Below, one piece after another: positions 5,385 to 12,479 of a DNA stretch of 17,121 nt (its first letter is position 1; every line of letters begins with the position of its first letter). The notes below the pieces were generated by a model that saw only the letters and a program-made list of their open reading frames with translations, did no database searches and had not been told where the DNA came from. The position numbers were made by a program, and so were the translations under genes. The stretch lies in assembly GCA_017828935.1 (NCBI GenBank), contig JAGAUG010000068.1, positions 1 through 17,121 on the forward strand, in the 5' to 3' direction. Source of the stretch: Oscillospiraceae bacterium (GTDB taxonomy: Bacteria > Bacillota > Clostridia > Oscillospirales > Ruminococcaceae).

Positions 5385-6299
5385 ATGTCTTTTACAGCAA
5401 AAGATGTTCAGGCTTTGAGAGAAAAAACAGGTTGTGGTATGATGGACTGTAAAAAAGCACTTGTTGAATCTCAAGGTGATATGGAAAAAGCAATAGAATT
5501 TTTAAGAGAAAAAGGTTTAGCTGCGGCTTCTAAGAAAGCTGGAAGAATAGCAGCTGAGGGTATTGTTTTTACTTTGGTTAGTGATGACTCAAAAGTTGGA
5601 GTTGTTATTGAAGTTAACTCAGAAACTGATTTTGTCGCTAAAAACGAAGAGTTTATTAAGTTCGTAAATATTTGTGCTCAGACTGTAATTAATAAAAATC
5701 CAGCTGATGTTGAAGAGTTACTTGAGATTGTTCCAGAAAATAACAATCAAAAAATTGCTGATTTATTAAGAGATAAAATTTTGACAATAGGTGAAAATAT
5801 AAAAATTAGACGTTTTAGTCGCTATGAAGGTCAGGTTTGTACCTATACACACGGTGGCGGAAGAATTGGTGTAATGGTTAATTTTGATACTAGCGATAAT
5901 GTGGCTTCGCTAACAGAATTTAAAGATATGGCTAAAGATGTTGCGATGCAAATAGCTGCGTCTAATCCGCTATTTTTGGATAAAGAGTCTGTTCCAAGCG
6001 AAACAATCGAAAAAGAAAAAGAGATTTTAACAGCTCAAGCCATCAACGAAGGTAAACCAGCTAACATAGCTGAAAAAATGGTTCTTGGAAGAATTTCTAA
6101 ATATTATAAAGAAGTTTGTTTATTAGAGCAACCATTTATTAAAAACGGAGATATTAGTGTTTTAGACTATATTAAAGAGAAGTCAAAAGAGTTTGGTGAC
6201 GATATTAAAGTTAAATCTTTTGTTAGATTTGAAAAAGGTGAGGGGCTAGAAAAAAGAGAAGATAACTTTGCTGATGAAGTTGCTAATATGATAAAATAA
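5385..6299 (+). CDS. tsf: Translation elongation factor Ts
   Basis: EF-Ts is the nucleotide exchange factor that recycles EF-Tu-GDP. The 304 residues contain the N-terminal UBA-like domain (about 1-55, VQALREKTGCGMMDCKKAL), the TDFVAKNEEF motif (about 81-90), the core subdomains (VCTYTHGGGRIGVMV, DVAMQIAASNP) and the C-terminal module LLEQPFIKNGDISVLDYI. Length is typical. A GGGAGG site precedes the ATG. It ends the operon. Its stop codon is followed within 4 bp by insertion-sequence debris, so no native terminator is visible. Confidence 0.97.
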   Translation: MSFTAKDVQALREKTGCGMMDCKKALVESQGDMEKAIEFLREKGLAAASKKAGRIAAEGIVFTLVSDDSKVGVVIEVNSETDFVAKNEEFIKFVNICAQTVINKNPADVEELLEIVPENNNQKIADLLRDKILTIGENIKIRRFSRYEGQVCTYTHGGGRIGVMVNFDTSDNVASLTEFKDMAKDVAMQIAASNPLFLDKESVPSETIEKEKEILTAQAINEGKPANIAEKMVLGRISKYYKEVCLLEQPFIKNGDISVLDYIKEKSKEFGDDIKVKSFVRFEKGEGLEKREDNFADEVANMIK

Positions 6300-6302
6300 A
6301 AA

Positions 6303-6346
6303 ATTGGCATCTATAATAAATGTTGGGGTGTAACAAGAATAGAGCT
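6303..6346 (+). repeat. ISL3-like terminal repeat, plus orientation
   Basis: This 44-bp copy begins ATTGGCATCTATAATAAATG, continues with TTGGGGTG and ends in AATAGAGCT. It is the inverted counterpart of the three copies at 6638-6794, with one inserted A after GGC. The ends (CTAT and ATAG) can pair, so the RNA could form a hairpin. It starts 4 bp after the tsf stop. Confidence 0.75.
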
Positions 6347-6357
6347 TAGAAAAATAA

Positions 6358-6382
6358 GGTTCTTTGTCAAGAGTTGGGGTGG
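6358..6382 (+). repeat. ISL3-family terminal inverted repeat of the transposase remnant
   Basis: GGTTCTTTGTCAAGAGTTGG followed by GGTGG has the form of an ISL3-family end (GGYTCTTTGTCAA). It lies about 40 bp beyond the transposase stop codon at 6421, where the 3' end of such an element should be. The opposite end of this element is not present. Confidence 0.65.
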
Positions 6383-6406
6383 AAAATCCTGTAAATAGTT
6401 TTTTGT

Positions 6407-6437
6407 GAGGTAGTATTATGTTACGCTACCTCTTTTT
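6407..6437 (+). terminator. Terminator in the insertion-sequence remnant, facing tsf
   Basis: GAGGTAG (6407-6413) pairs with CTACCTC (6426-6432), followed by TTTTT. On the plus strand it would stop transcripts coming from tsf. It belongs to the element end and overlaps the transposase stop on the other strand. Confidence 0.7.
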
Positions 6438-6621
6438 CATTGTTATTTCGGCTTCGGTAGGAAAATATATGTAGTATTCTTTTCCTGAATCGATTAAAGT
6501 TGCGATAACCGTATCCTGTTCGTTTTGAGACTTTTATTTGATTATTACATCCTTCTGTAAATCCATTGCTATATGGATACTCGAATGTATTTAGGATTTG
6601 AACTGAAAATGCTCTATTTTT
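6421..6621 (-). pseudogene. ISL3-family transposase, C-terminal fragment
   Basis: The minus strand encodes about 66 residues: FSVQILNTFEYPYSNGFTEG, then CNNQIKVSKRTGYGYRNFNR and FRKRILHIF, ending at TAA 6423-6421. This is the conserved C-terminal end of the ISL3 DDE transposase (PYSNGFTEGCNNxIKVxKR, YGYRNFxRFRxRIL). A stop codon lies immediately upstream in frame and the first some 350 residues of a full transposase are missing. The upstream break lies in AT-rich sequence that leads into three tandem terminal repeats. The element is therefore dead. Confidence 0.88.
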
Positions 6622-6637
6622 TTAATTTATTTTTTAA

Positions 6638-6794
6638 AGCTCTATTCTTGCTATACCCCAACATTTATTATAGAGCCAATTTTTTATTTTTTTGAGCTCT
6701 ATTCTTGCTATACCCCAACATTTATTATAGAGCCAATTTTTTATTTTTTTGAGCTCTATTCTTGCTACACCCCAACATTTATTATAGAGCCAAT
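6638..6794 (-). repeat. Three tandem copies (57-bp period) of an ISL3-like end
   Basis: Copies at 6638-6680, 6695-6737 and 6752-6794 each hold a 43-bp unit starting AGCTCTATTCTTGCTA, with CCCCAACATTTATTATAGAG inside and ending CCAAT. They are separated by a 14-bp AT spacer (TTTTTATTTTTTTG). The units differ by a single T/C (CTATACC or CTACACC). They are inverted relative to the copy at 6303-6346. Each unit has GCTCTAT/ATAGAGC termini that can pair. Confidence 0.9.
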
Positions 6795-6816
6795 TTTGAA
6801 TAATAGTTTCACAGAA

Positions 6817-6849
6817 ATAGCGTAGCAGCTATTTAAGCTACTACGCTAT
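6817..6849. other. Imperfect hairpin downstream of the response regulator
   Basis: ATAGCGTAG (6817-6825) pairs with CTACGCTAT (6841-6849), with further inner pairs after a mismatch. It lies between the terminal repeats and the response regulator. There is no clear U-run on either strand, so I do not call it a terminator. The rest of 6850-6962 shows only AT-rich sequence and a weak TTTTTTGAT/ATCAAAAA hairpin near 6930-6960. Confidence 0.45.
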
Positions 6850-6962
6850 AGAAAGTCTAACTTTTGAGCTTACTATTATAAATAATAAGTTATCTATATT
6901 ATTTATTTAAAAATATTTGCAAAATTCTTTATTTTTTGATCTCAACAAAAAAATCAAAAATT

Positions 6963-7679
6963 CTAAAAGAAAACTCCCATTGTTTGAGCTAATTTCTCTT
7001 TAAGTCCTTTCATCTTATTTCGACTTACTAATATTTCCATCCCGTTTACACAAACAACGCGATTATCAATATGTTCAACATGTTCTAGATTAATTAAATA
7101 GCTATTATGACACCTATAAAAGCTTTTTTCTTTTAACATATGAGATAATGTCGATATCGAGTAAGAACACAAAATATCTCCGTTATGAGTATGAATAAGT
7201 GATTTTCTTCCGTCGGTTTCTATATAATATATATCGCTCAAGATAACTTTATTATATTTCGAGTGACCAACTAAACTAATATAATCACTCTCGTTTTTTC
7301 TAATATCTTTTATTGCGCTACACATCTCATGCTTAAATTCGTTATAAGACACCGGCTTTGTTAAATATCTATAAGCTTTAACTTTATATCCTTCTTTTAG
7401 ATATCTCGTTAACGAAGTTAAAAATACAATCAAAGCCCTCTCATCATACTTTCTAATAGATTGTGCAAGCGTCATTCCATCTAGATTATCATCACCCATA
7501 TGAATATCTAAAACGTATATATCATAATCTGCCTTTTTTTTACTTAGCAACTGCTCTCCGTTTTCAAAAAAATCAACGGACATATTTAGACCTTCCTCTT
7601 GTTGCATTTGCTCAAAAAAATTAGACAAAGTTTCTCTAATAGCTGGATTATCTTCACAAGATGCAATTTTTATAGCCAA
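6963..7679 (-). CDS. LytTR-family response regulator (AgrA-like), orphan
   Basis: This is a two-component transcription regulator. Residues 1-120 form a receiver domain: acidic pocket E9/D10, phospho-acceptor D58 in YVLDIHMG, T/S near 88-89 and K108 in LTKP. Residues 138-235 form a LytTR DNA-binding domain (YIETDGRKSLIHTHNGDI, FYRCHNSYLINLEHV, ILVSRNKMKGLKE). The 238-residue length is typical. Translation starts at a TTG 10 nt after AAAGGAG; no nearer ATG or GTG fits the frame. No histidine kinase or peptide gene is adjacent, so its signal is unknown. LytTR regulators often control virulence factors, bacteriocins or quorum sensing. Confidence 0.93.
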   Translation of the reverse strand: MAIKIASCEDNPAIRETLSNFFEQMQQEEGLNMSVDFFENGEQLLSKKKADYDIYVLDIHMGDDNLDGMTLAQSIRKYDERALIVFLTSLTRYLKEGYKVKAYRYLTKPVSYNEFKHEMCSAIKDIRKNESDYISLVGHSKYNKVILSDIYYIETDGRKSLIHTHNGDILCSYSISTLSHMLKEKSFYRCHNSYLINLEHVEHIDNRVVCVNGMEILVSRNKMKGLKEKLAQTMGVFF

Positions 7680-7721
7680 AACAAATCCACTCCTTTTACT
7701 TTTTTATTTCTTACTTATTAT

Positions 7722-7750
7722 ATTTTATCATATATTTGTTTTAAAATCAA
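7722..7750 (-). promoter_or_regulatory. Promoter of the LytTR regulator gene
   Basis: Minus strand TTGATT (7750-7745), 17-bp spacer, TAAAAT (7727-7722), about 43 bp before the TTG start. The match is good but not perfect. The rest of 7751-7871 is AT-rich with no gene visible. Confidence 0.55.
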
Positions 7751-7871
7751 TATTATTTTTTTAATAAATATTATAATCTATAAATAAAAACAAAAAATAA
7801 ATTTATTTTCTTGTTTTTTTATATTATATATTTATAAAAATAAATCACTTTTTTTTAAATAAATTGTCGAT

Positions 7872-8378
7872 TTATGTTTTAATTATATCATCTGTGTTTA
7901 TTTTTTTGAAAGAATTTAATATATTATCAAAATAAACATTATTTTTATTTATTATTTCTAATAACGGAACTAACACAAAAGCTCTTTCAAACATCCTTGG
8001 GTGAGGAATCGACAAATTTTTATCTGACTTAGTAATATTATTAAATAAAAGTATATCAATATCTAAAGTTCTAGGTCCAAATCTAACAGTTCTCAAACGT
8101 CCAAATTTATTTTCTATCTTTTGAATATTTTTAAATAAATTATCTAAAGACAAATATGTATCTAATCTTAAACAACAATTTAGAAAGTCATCTTGGTTTT
8201 TATATCCCACCGGCTTTGTTAAATAAAAACTGGAGACACTTATTAATTTAGTATCTGATAATTTAGAAAGATCCGAAATAGCACCAGTTAAATTGTTTTT
8301 TTTATCTCCTAAATTAGAACCCAAAGATAAAAATACTATATTTTTAGTTTCTTGTTTTTTTAAAAACGACTGCGACAT
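7872..8378 (-). CDS. folK: 2-amino-4-hydroxy-6-hydroxymethyldihydropteridine pyrophosphokinase
   Basis: FolK transfers pyrophosphate from ATP to hydroxymethyl-dihydropterin, activating it for FolP. The 168 residues carry FLSLGSNLGDKKNNL (about 16-30), the pterin-loop Y/F region and the signature RFGPRTLDIDILLF (about 99-112), then IPHPRMFERAFVLVPLLEI. It overlaps the end of folB by 35 bp and is last in the thiI-folE-folP-folB-folK operon. GGAAGGAAG precedes the ATG inside folB. No strong terminator follows; only AT-rich sequence is seen. Confidence 0.95.
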   Translation of the reverse strand: MSQSFLKKQETKNIVFLSLGSNLGDKKNNLTGAISDLSKLSDTKLISVSSFYLTKPVGYKNQDDFLNCCLRLDTYLSLDNLFKNIQKIENKFGRLRTVRFGPRTLDIDILLFNNITKSDKNLSIPHPRMFERAFVLVPLLEIINKNNVYFDNILNSFKKINTDDIIKT

Positions 8379-8706
8379 TCTTAAAACTTCCTTCCATCGG
8401 AGCGCTAGGTTTCGAGACTTTTATCTTTACAGATTTAATTTCTTTATATAAATCTAAAATTTTATTTACTAGTTCAACCGCTAAAGTTTCGATAAGTTTA
8501 TAAGTCTTTTCTGTACTAGTTTTTATTATAAGCCTATTTATACTTGAATAGCTAGTCGTTTTATTTATATCGTCTTCAAGAAAATTAATGTCTTTATCTA
8601 TTTCTAAAACCGCGTCAATAAAAAAAATTTGACCGTTTTGATTTTCTTCTGGGTGAACCCCATGATATGCAAAGACTTCTATTTTTTCTAGCTCGATTAT
8701 ATACAA
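8344..8706 (-). CDS. folB: Dihydroneopterin aldolase
   Basis: FolB cleaves dihydroneopterin to hydroxymethyl-dihydropterin and glycolaldehyde. The 120 residues match the family: YHGVHPEENQNGQIFFIDAV (about 14-33, with the conserved E after YHGV), YSSINRLIIKTS, LIETLAVELVNKIL and the catalytic Lys region VKIKVSKPSAPMEG (about 94-107). A good AAGGAG site lies before the ATG. It sits between folP and folK with a folK overlap, which supports translational coupling. Confidence 0.94.
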   Translation of the reverse strand: MYIIELEKIEVFAYHGVHPEENQNGQIFFIDAVLEIDKDINFLEDDINKTTSYSSINRLIIKTSTEKTYKLIETLAVELVNKILDLYKEIKSVKIKVSKPSAPMEGSFKNVAVVFKKTRN

Positions 8707-8738
8707 TTATTTTCGCTCCTTACACACAAAAAACTAAA

Positions 8739-9554
8739 TTAGTTTCTAAAAATTTTATCAGCCATCTTAAGTGCTCTAACAGTTTCTTTAACGTCATGAA
8801 CACGAACAAAATTCGCTCCTCCCAAAGCACAAATTACTGCTAGTGCTAGGCTTCCTTCTAAGCGCTGATCAACTGGCAATCCTAAAGTTTGTCCGATAAC
8901 AGACTTTCTTGATACTCCTATCAAGATAGGCAATTTAAATTTTAAAAAATAAGATAAATTTTTAATTATTTCTATATTTTCTTCGTACGTTTTTGCGAAC
9001 CCAATATTCGGATCAATACATAGATATTCTTTAGGAATTTTCATCTCTTGAGCTTTATTTATTATTTTTTCAAAAAACTCTTCTAGCTCTAAAAAAATAT
9101 TTTTAGAAATATTAGCCGAATTTCTGTTATGACCGATTATTACTCCTACACCACTATCTTTTATAACATTAAGCATCTTTGGGTCTTTAACACATCCCCA
9201 AATATCGTTTATAATTGAAACCCCAGATCCAATAGCTTCTTTTGCAACTGCAGACTTTGTTGTATCGATCGAAATCGGAATTGAAAATCTTTCATGTATT
9301 TTTTTAATTACAGGAATTACTCGACAAAGTTCTTCATCAACAGAAACAGGCGAAAACCCAGGTCTTGTTGACTCTCCGCCGACGTCGATTAGATCAACTC
9401 CGTCTTGTTGCATCTTCTGTACCGCAAACAAAACATCATCAATAGTTTTATACTTACCTCCGTCTGAAAACGAATCTGGAGTAAGATTTAAGATCCCAAC
9501 AACATAAGTTTTTTTGTCTAAATCGAAATAACCGTTTTTATATAAAAAAATCAT
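8739..9554 (-). CDS. folP: Dihydropteroate synthase
   Basis: FolP joins hydroxymethyl-dihydropterin pyrophosphate to p-aminobenzoate; it is the sulfonamide target. The 271-residue TIM barrel shows all signatures: GILNLTPDSFSDGGKY (about 20-35), DLIDVGGESTRPG (about 55-67), ISIDTTKSAVA, INDIWG, CIDPNIGFAKT, ILIGVSRKS and the closing FVRVHDVKET. Length is typical. The start ATG lies 18 bp after folE in AT-rich sequence with no visible ribosome site, so translation is probably coupled to folE. Confidence 0.96.
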   Translation of the reverse strand: MIFLYKNGYFDLDKKTYVVGILNLTPDSFSDGGKYKTIDDVLFAVQKMQQDGVDLIDVGGESTRPGFSPVSVDEELCRVIPVIKKIHERFSIPISIDTTKSAVAKEAIGSGVSIINDIWGCVKDPKMLNVIKDSGVGVIIGHNRNSANISKNIFLELEEFFEKIINKAQEMKIPKEYLCIDPNIGFAKTYEENIEIIKNLSYFLKFKLPILIGVSRKSVIGQTLGLPVDQRLEGSLALAVICALGGANFVRVHDVKETVRALKMADKIFRN

Positions 9555-9572
9555 AAATTAAAAAATTAAAAT

Positions 9573-10130
9573 TTATTTTAATAAAGTTAACGCCTTAGAA
9601 ATAAGCGATTCATCTGTTTTTAAAATGCCTTTAAAATCAGAAGTAACTGTTTGAGATCCTACTTTCTTGTTGCCTCGAATTGTCATACATGTGTGGGTAG
9701 CTTTTAATATTACAGCTAAACCAGCTGGTTTTAAAGTCTTATAAATAGCGTCAGATATTTCAAAAGTTAAACGTTCTTGGAGTTGAGGTCGCTTTGATAA
9801 TACATCAACAATACGACAAAATTTAGATAAGCCCATAATTTTATTGTTTTTAGGTATGTAAACTATATTAGCAACACCAAAAAACGGAAGCAAGTGGTGC
9901 TCACACATAGACGCAAAAGAAATATCTTTAACGATTACTATATCTTGACAATCTTTTTCATAAAATATTTTAGCGCAACTTTTAGGGTCAACACCAATAC
10001 CACCAAATAGCTCTTCATACATGTTCGCAACTCGCCTAGGCGTTTCAACAAGTCCTTCTCGAGAAACATCTTCTCCAATCGCCTCTAAAATATCGCGTAC
10101 AGCTTTTTCGATTTTAAGCTTGTCAATCAT
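9573..10130 (-). CDS. folE: GTP cyclohydrolase I
   Basis: FolE converts GTP to 7,8-dihydroneopterin triphosphate, the first step of pterin and folate synthesis. From the ATG at 10130 the protein is 185 residues. Zinc ligands C76 and H79 lie in SMCEHHLLPFFG and C148 in CMTIRG; LSKRPQLQERLT and GSQTVTS are also conserved. I prefer this ATG to an in-frame TTG 18 bp upstream because the TTG overlaps the TTGGAGG ribosome site. It follows thiI by about 40 bp and precedes folP. Confidence 0.96.
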   Translation of the reverse strand: MIDKLKIEKAVRDILEAIGEDVSREGLVETPRRVANMYEELFGGIGVDPKSCAKIFYEKDCQDIVIVKDISFASMCEHHLLPFFGVANIVYIPKNNKIMGLSKFCRIVDVLSKRPQLQERLTFEISDAIYKTLKPAGLAVILKATHTCMTIRGNKKVGSQTVTSDFKGILKTDESLISKALTLLK

Positions 10131-10170
10131 ATAACCAAAAACCTCCAATAATTAATATTATAAATTAATA

Positions 10171-11346
10171 TTAATTTATATTTATAATCTCGATACTAGA
10201 CCAAATCTTTTCTAAAAGACTTTTTTCTAAAGATTTTATTTTTTCTTCAGCGATTAATATTTCTTCGATAGTTGGTCGAGTTTTTGGATGTTTTGGAGTA
10301 AAAACCGTACAGCAATCTTCAAAAGGTAAAATAGAAATATCATATGTATCTATTTGCTTGGCAATATTAATAATTTCTAATTTATCTAAGCCAATCAACG
10401 GTCTTAAAACTGGACGAGTAGCAACTGATTCTGTACAAATCAAAGCCGGTAGAGTCTGGCTAGCTACTTGAGCTAAACTTTCTCCGGTAACAACAACAGG
10501 ACATCCCGAATCGCTAGCTGTTATTTCAGCGATTTTAAGCATATATCTTCTCATTATGACAGTAAACAATTCGTTAGGGCAATGTTTTTTTATAGCCTCT
10601 TGAAACTCTGTAAAATTAATAATATATGTTTTTATATTACCAGAAAATTCACTTAATTTTTTTAATAAATCAATTACTTTTAGTTTTGCTTTTTCGCTTG
10701 TAAATGGCGGACTAACAAAATGAGTACCACAAAGTTCAAGACCTCTTTTGGCCATCATATATCCAGCGACGGGACTATCGATTCCTCCGGAAATCATCAA
10801 CATAGCTTTCCCACTTGATCCAGTTGGAAGTCCACCGATACCTTTGAGTTGCTCAGCGTAAATATAGCTACCAAAGTCTCTAACTTCTATATTGATTATC
10901 GCCTCAGGGTTGTGGACATCAACACTAAGATCTTTTTTGTTATTTAATAAATATTCACCGACAATTCTTGAAATTTCAGGAGATTTATAAATAAATTTTT
11001 TATCTGAACGTTTTGATTCTATCTTGAAAGTTTTTATAAAAGAAAGTTCGTTTTTAAGATATTCTAAAGCAGTTTTTTTTATTTCGTCTATATTTTTTAC
11101 AGAAGAATAAGTTCGACAAATTCCGGCGATTCCAAAAACTTTTTTTAGTCTAGATATAATATTAGATATATTAATATTATCTGTCATCGGTTCAATATAG
11201 ATGGTCGATTGAGCTTTAGAATATTTTATTTCGCCTAGTTCTGATAACCTTGATTTAATATTTTTTATCAAAATATCTTCAAAAACGTTTCTATTTAAAC
11301 CTTTTAGAGCTATTTCCCCGTTTTTGATTAAAATAACCTCTTTCAT
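10171..11346 (-). CDS. thiI: tRNA 4-thiouridine synthase ThiI
   Basis: ThiI adenylates U8 of tRNA and inserts sulfur to form 4-thiouridine, a UV sensor; in some bacteria it also helps make the thiazole of thiamine. The 391 residues comprise an N-terminal ferredoxin-like region (IKNGEIALKGLNRN), a THUMP domain (about 60-165) and the PP-loop ATPase (SGGIDSPVAGYMMAKRG at about 186-202), with FEDCCTVFTPKHPKTRP near the end. The C-terminal rhodanese domain of E. coli ThiI is absent, as is usual in Firmicutes, so sulfur must come from a partner cysteine desulfurase. None is adjacent. It is the first gene of the folate operon, under a clear promoter. Confidence 0.95.
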   Translation of the reverse strand: MKEVILIKNGEIALKGLNRNVFEDILIKNIKSRLSELGEIKYSKAQSTIYIEPMTDNINISNIISRLKKVFGIAGICRTYSSVKNIDEIKKTALEYLKNELSFIKTFKIESKRSDKKFIYKSPEISRIVGEYLLNNKKDLSVDVHNPEAIINIEVRDFGSYIYAEQLKGIGGLPTGSSGKAMLMISGGIDSPVAGYMMAKRGLELCGTHFVSPPFTSEKAKLKVIDLLKKLSEFSGNIKTYIINFTEFQEAIKKHCPNELFTVIMRRYMLKIAEITASDSGCPVVVTGESLAQVASQTLPALICTESVATRPVLRPLIGLDKLEIINIAKQIDTYDISILPFEDCCTVFTPKHPKTRPTIEEILIAEEKIKSLEKSLLEKIWSSIEIININ

Positions 11347-11390
11347 TTTACTAAGTTCTCCTATAATTTTTCCAATCGGTTTTTTATTAT

Positions 11391-11419
11391 ATTATATCAT
11401 GTAATTTTTATATCTTCAA
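11391..11419 (-). promoter_or_regulatory. Promoter of the thiI-fol operon
   Basis: Minus strand TTGAAG (11419-11414), 17-bp spacer, TATAAT (11396-11391), about 45 bp before the thiI ATG. A GGAG ribosome site lies 11 nt before that ATG. Confidence 0.7.
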
Positions 11420-11435
11420 GATATATTTTAAAATT

Positions 11436-11479
11436 TTTTAAAAATAAAGACAGAAAAGTTCAAATCAACCAATCTGTCT
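11436..11479 (-). terminator. Terminator after the 54-bp-repeat gene
   Basis: Minus strand AGACAGA (11479-11473) pairs with TCTGTCT (11454-11448), followed by TTATTTTT. It lies 25 bp after the stop of the gene ending at 11505 and just ahead of the thiI promoter, separating the two units. Confidence 0.75.
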
Positions 11480-11504
11480 CTTGTATATTATTATATTAAT
11501 AAAT

Positions 11505-12479
11505 TTATTCTTCTCCCCAATTTAAAAATCCAATATAATTATAGTCAAGATTTTGGTCGATATTATCTATATCGTCCTGTCGATTTTGTGGAACAATAAA
11601 AGCTTTCATATATTCGTCAATATCCAAAGATTGCATCGGATTATTCTGGTTTTCTAAATATTCTGGATTATTCGAATTTATAAAATCATTTGGATTTATA
11701 AAATTATTCTGGTTTTCTAAATATTCTGGATTATTAAAATATTCTGGATTTATAAAATTATTCTGGTTTTCTAAATATTCTGGATTATTAAAATATTCAG
11801 GATTTATAAAATTATTCTGGTTTTCTAAATATTCTGGATTATTAAAATATTCTGGATTATTAAAATATTCTGGATTTATAAAATTATTCTGGTTTTCTAA
11901 ATATTCTGGATTCTGATTATTTATATTATTAAAACTATGTATACTTTCAAAAATTTCAGGTTGTAACTGGGGACTATCGTCTTTTGTATTTTCAGAAATT
12001 TTAATAGAATTACTTGATTTGTGCAGGCTATCCGAAATTTTCGTTTGTAACTTTGGATTTTTAAGTTCTTGATTTTCTTGAGATATTACTGTGTCATCTA
12101 TTTTTTGATTTAATTCTATTATTTTTTGATTTAAATTAATTATTTTTTGATTAATTATTTTTCCTTCATCATATATTTCGATCATCTTGTGCATAATATT
12201 TAATTTATATTTTTTAAGATCAAATTTATTACTTTTTTGTTTACTTATTCCGATATTAATATTATATGTTTTTTCAAAATCGTTCAGATTATCTGAACTG
12301 CCGACATTATAATAAAAAATTATAGCATTTTGATATGCTATTATTTCGTTAATAAATTTTATTATATTTAAATTTATTTCGTTGAGTTTTTGACCTGTTT
12401 CATAAATTAAATCACATTGATCTTTTGAATTTAAATTTAAAATAAGATCCAAAACTTCGACAAGTTTTTTTCTAAACAA
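11505..12479 (-). CDS. Asn-rich repeat protein; probable second half of the frame beginning at 13276
   Basis: I recognise no named family. In its own frame it would start at a TTG at 12479 and have 324 residues. It has no ribosome site there, and it begins inside the end of the preceding frame at a slippery A AAA AAC. Residues 5-128 resemble residues of the preceding frame: KKLVEVLDLI to IIKFIN, then YKLNIMHKMIEIYDEGKI and a heptad stretch INQKIINLNQKIIELNQKI. Residues 190-280 are an Asn-rich tandem repeat (unit NPEYLENQNNFINPEYFN). The tail is acidic and ends FLNWGEE. It is most likely the C-terminal part of one secreted protein reached by a -1 frameshift; alternatively it is a separated fragment of a broken gene. 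Confidence 0.7.
   Translation of the reverse strand: MFRKKLVEVLDLILNLNSKDQCDLIYETGQKLNEINLNIIKFINEIIAYQNAIIFYYNVGSSDNLNDFEKTYNINIGISKQKSNKFDLKKYKLNIMHKMIEIYDEGKIINQKIINLNQKIIELNQKIDDTVISQENQELKNPKLQTKISDSLHKSSNSIKISENTKDDSPQLQPEIFESIHSFNNINNQNPEYLENQNNFINPEYFNNPEYFNNPEYLENQNNFINPEYFNNPEYLENQNNFINPEYFNNPEYLENQNNFINPNDFINSNNPEYLENQNNPMQSLDIDEYMKAFIVPQNRQDDIDNIDQNLDYNYIGFLNWGEE
11640..11912 (-). repeat. 54-bp coding tandem repeat
   Basis: Five copies of NPEYLENQNN are interleaved with FINPEYFN, giving an 18-residue (54-bp) unit with one extra NPEYFN insertion and a degenerate last unit (FINPNDFINSN). The copies are nearly identical in DNA, including at synonymous sites, which points to recent expansion by slippage or unequal recombination. 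Copy number is likely to vary between strains. Confidence 0.92.

Noticed and set aside
6638..6794. CRISPR-like spacing of the 57-bp repeats
   Set aside because: The 14-bp spacers are almost the same AT-only sequence, the unit matches a transposon end, and no cas gene is present.
11640..11912. CRISPR or regulatory repeat array in the 54-bp units
   Set aside because: The repeat length is a multiple of three, stays in frame and encodes a regular protein repeat.
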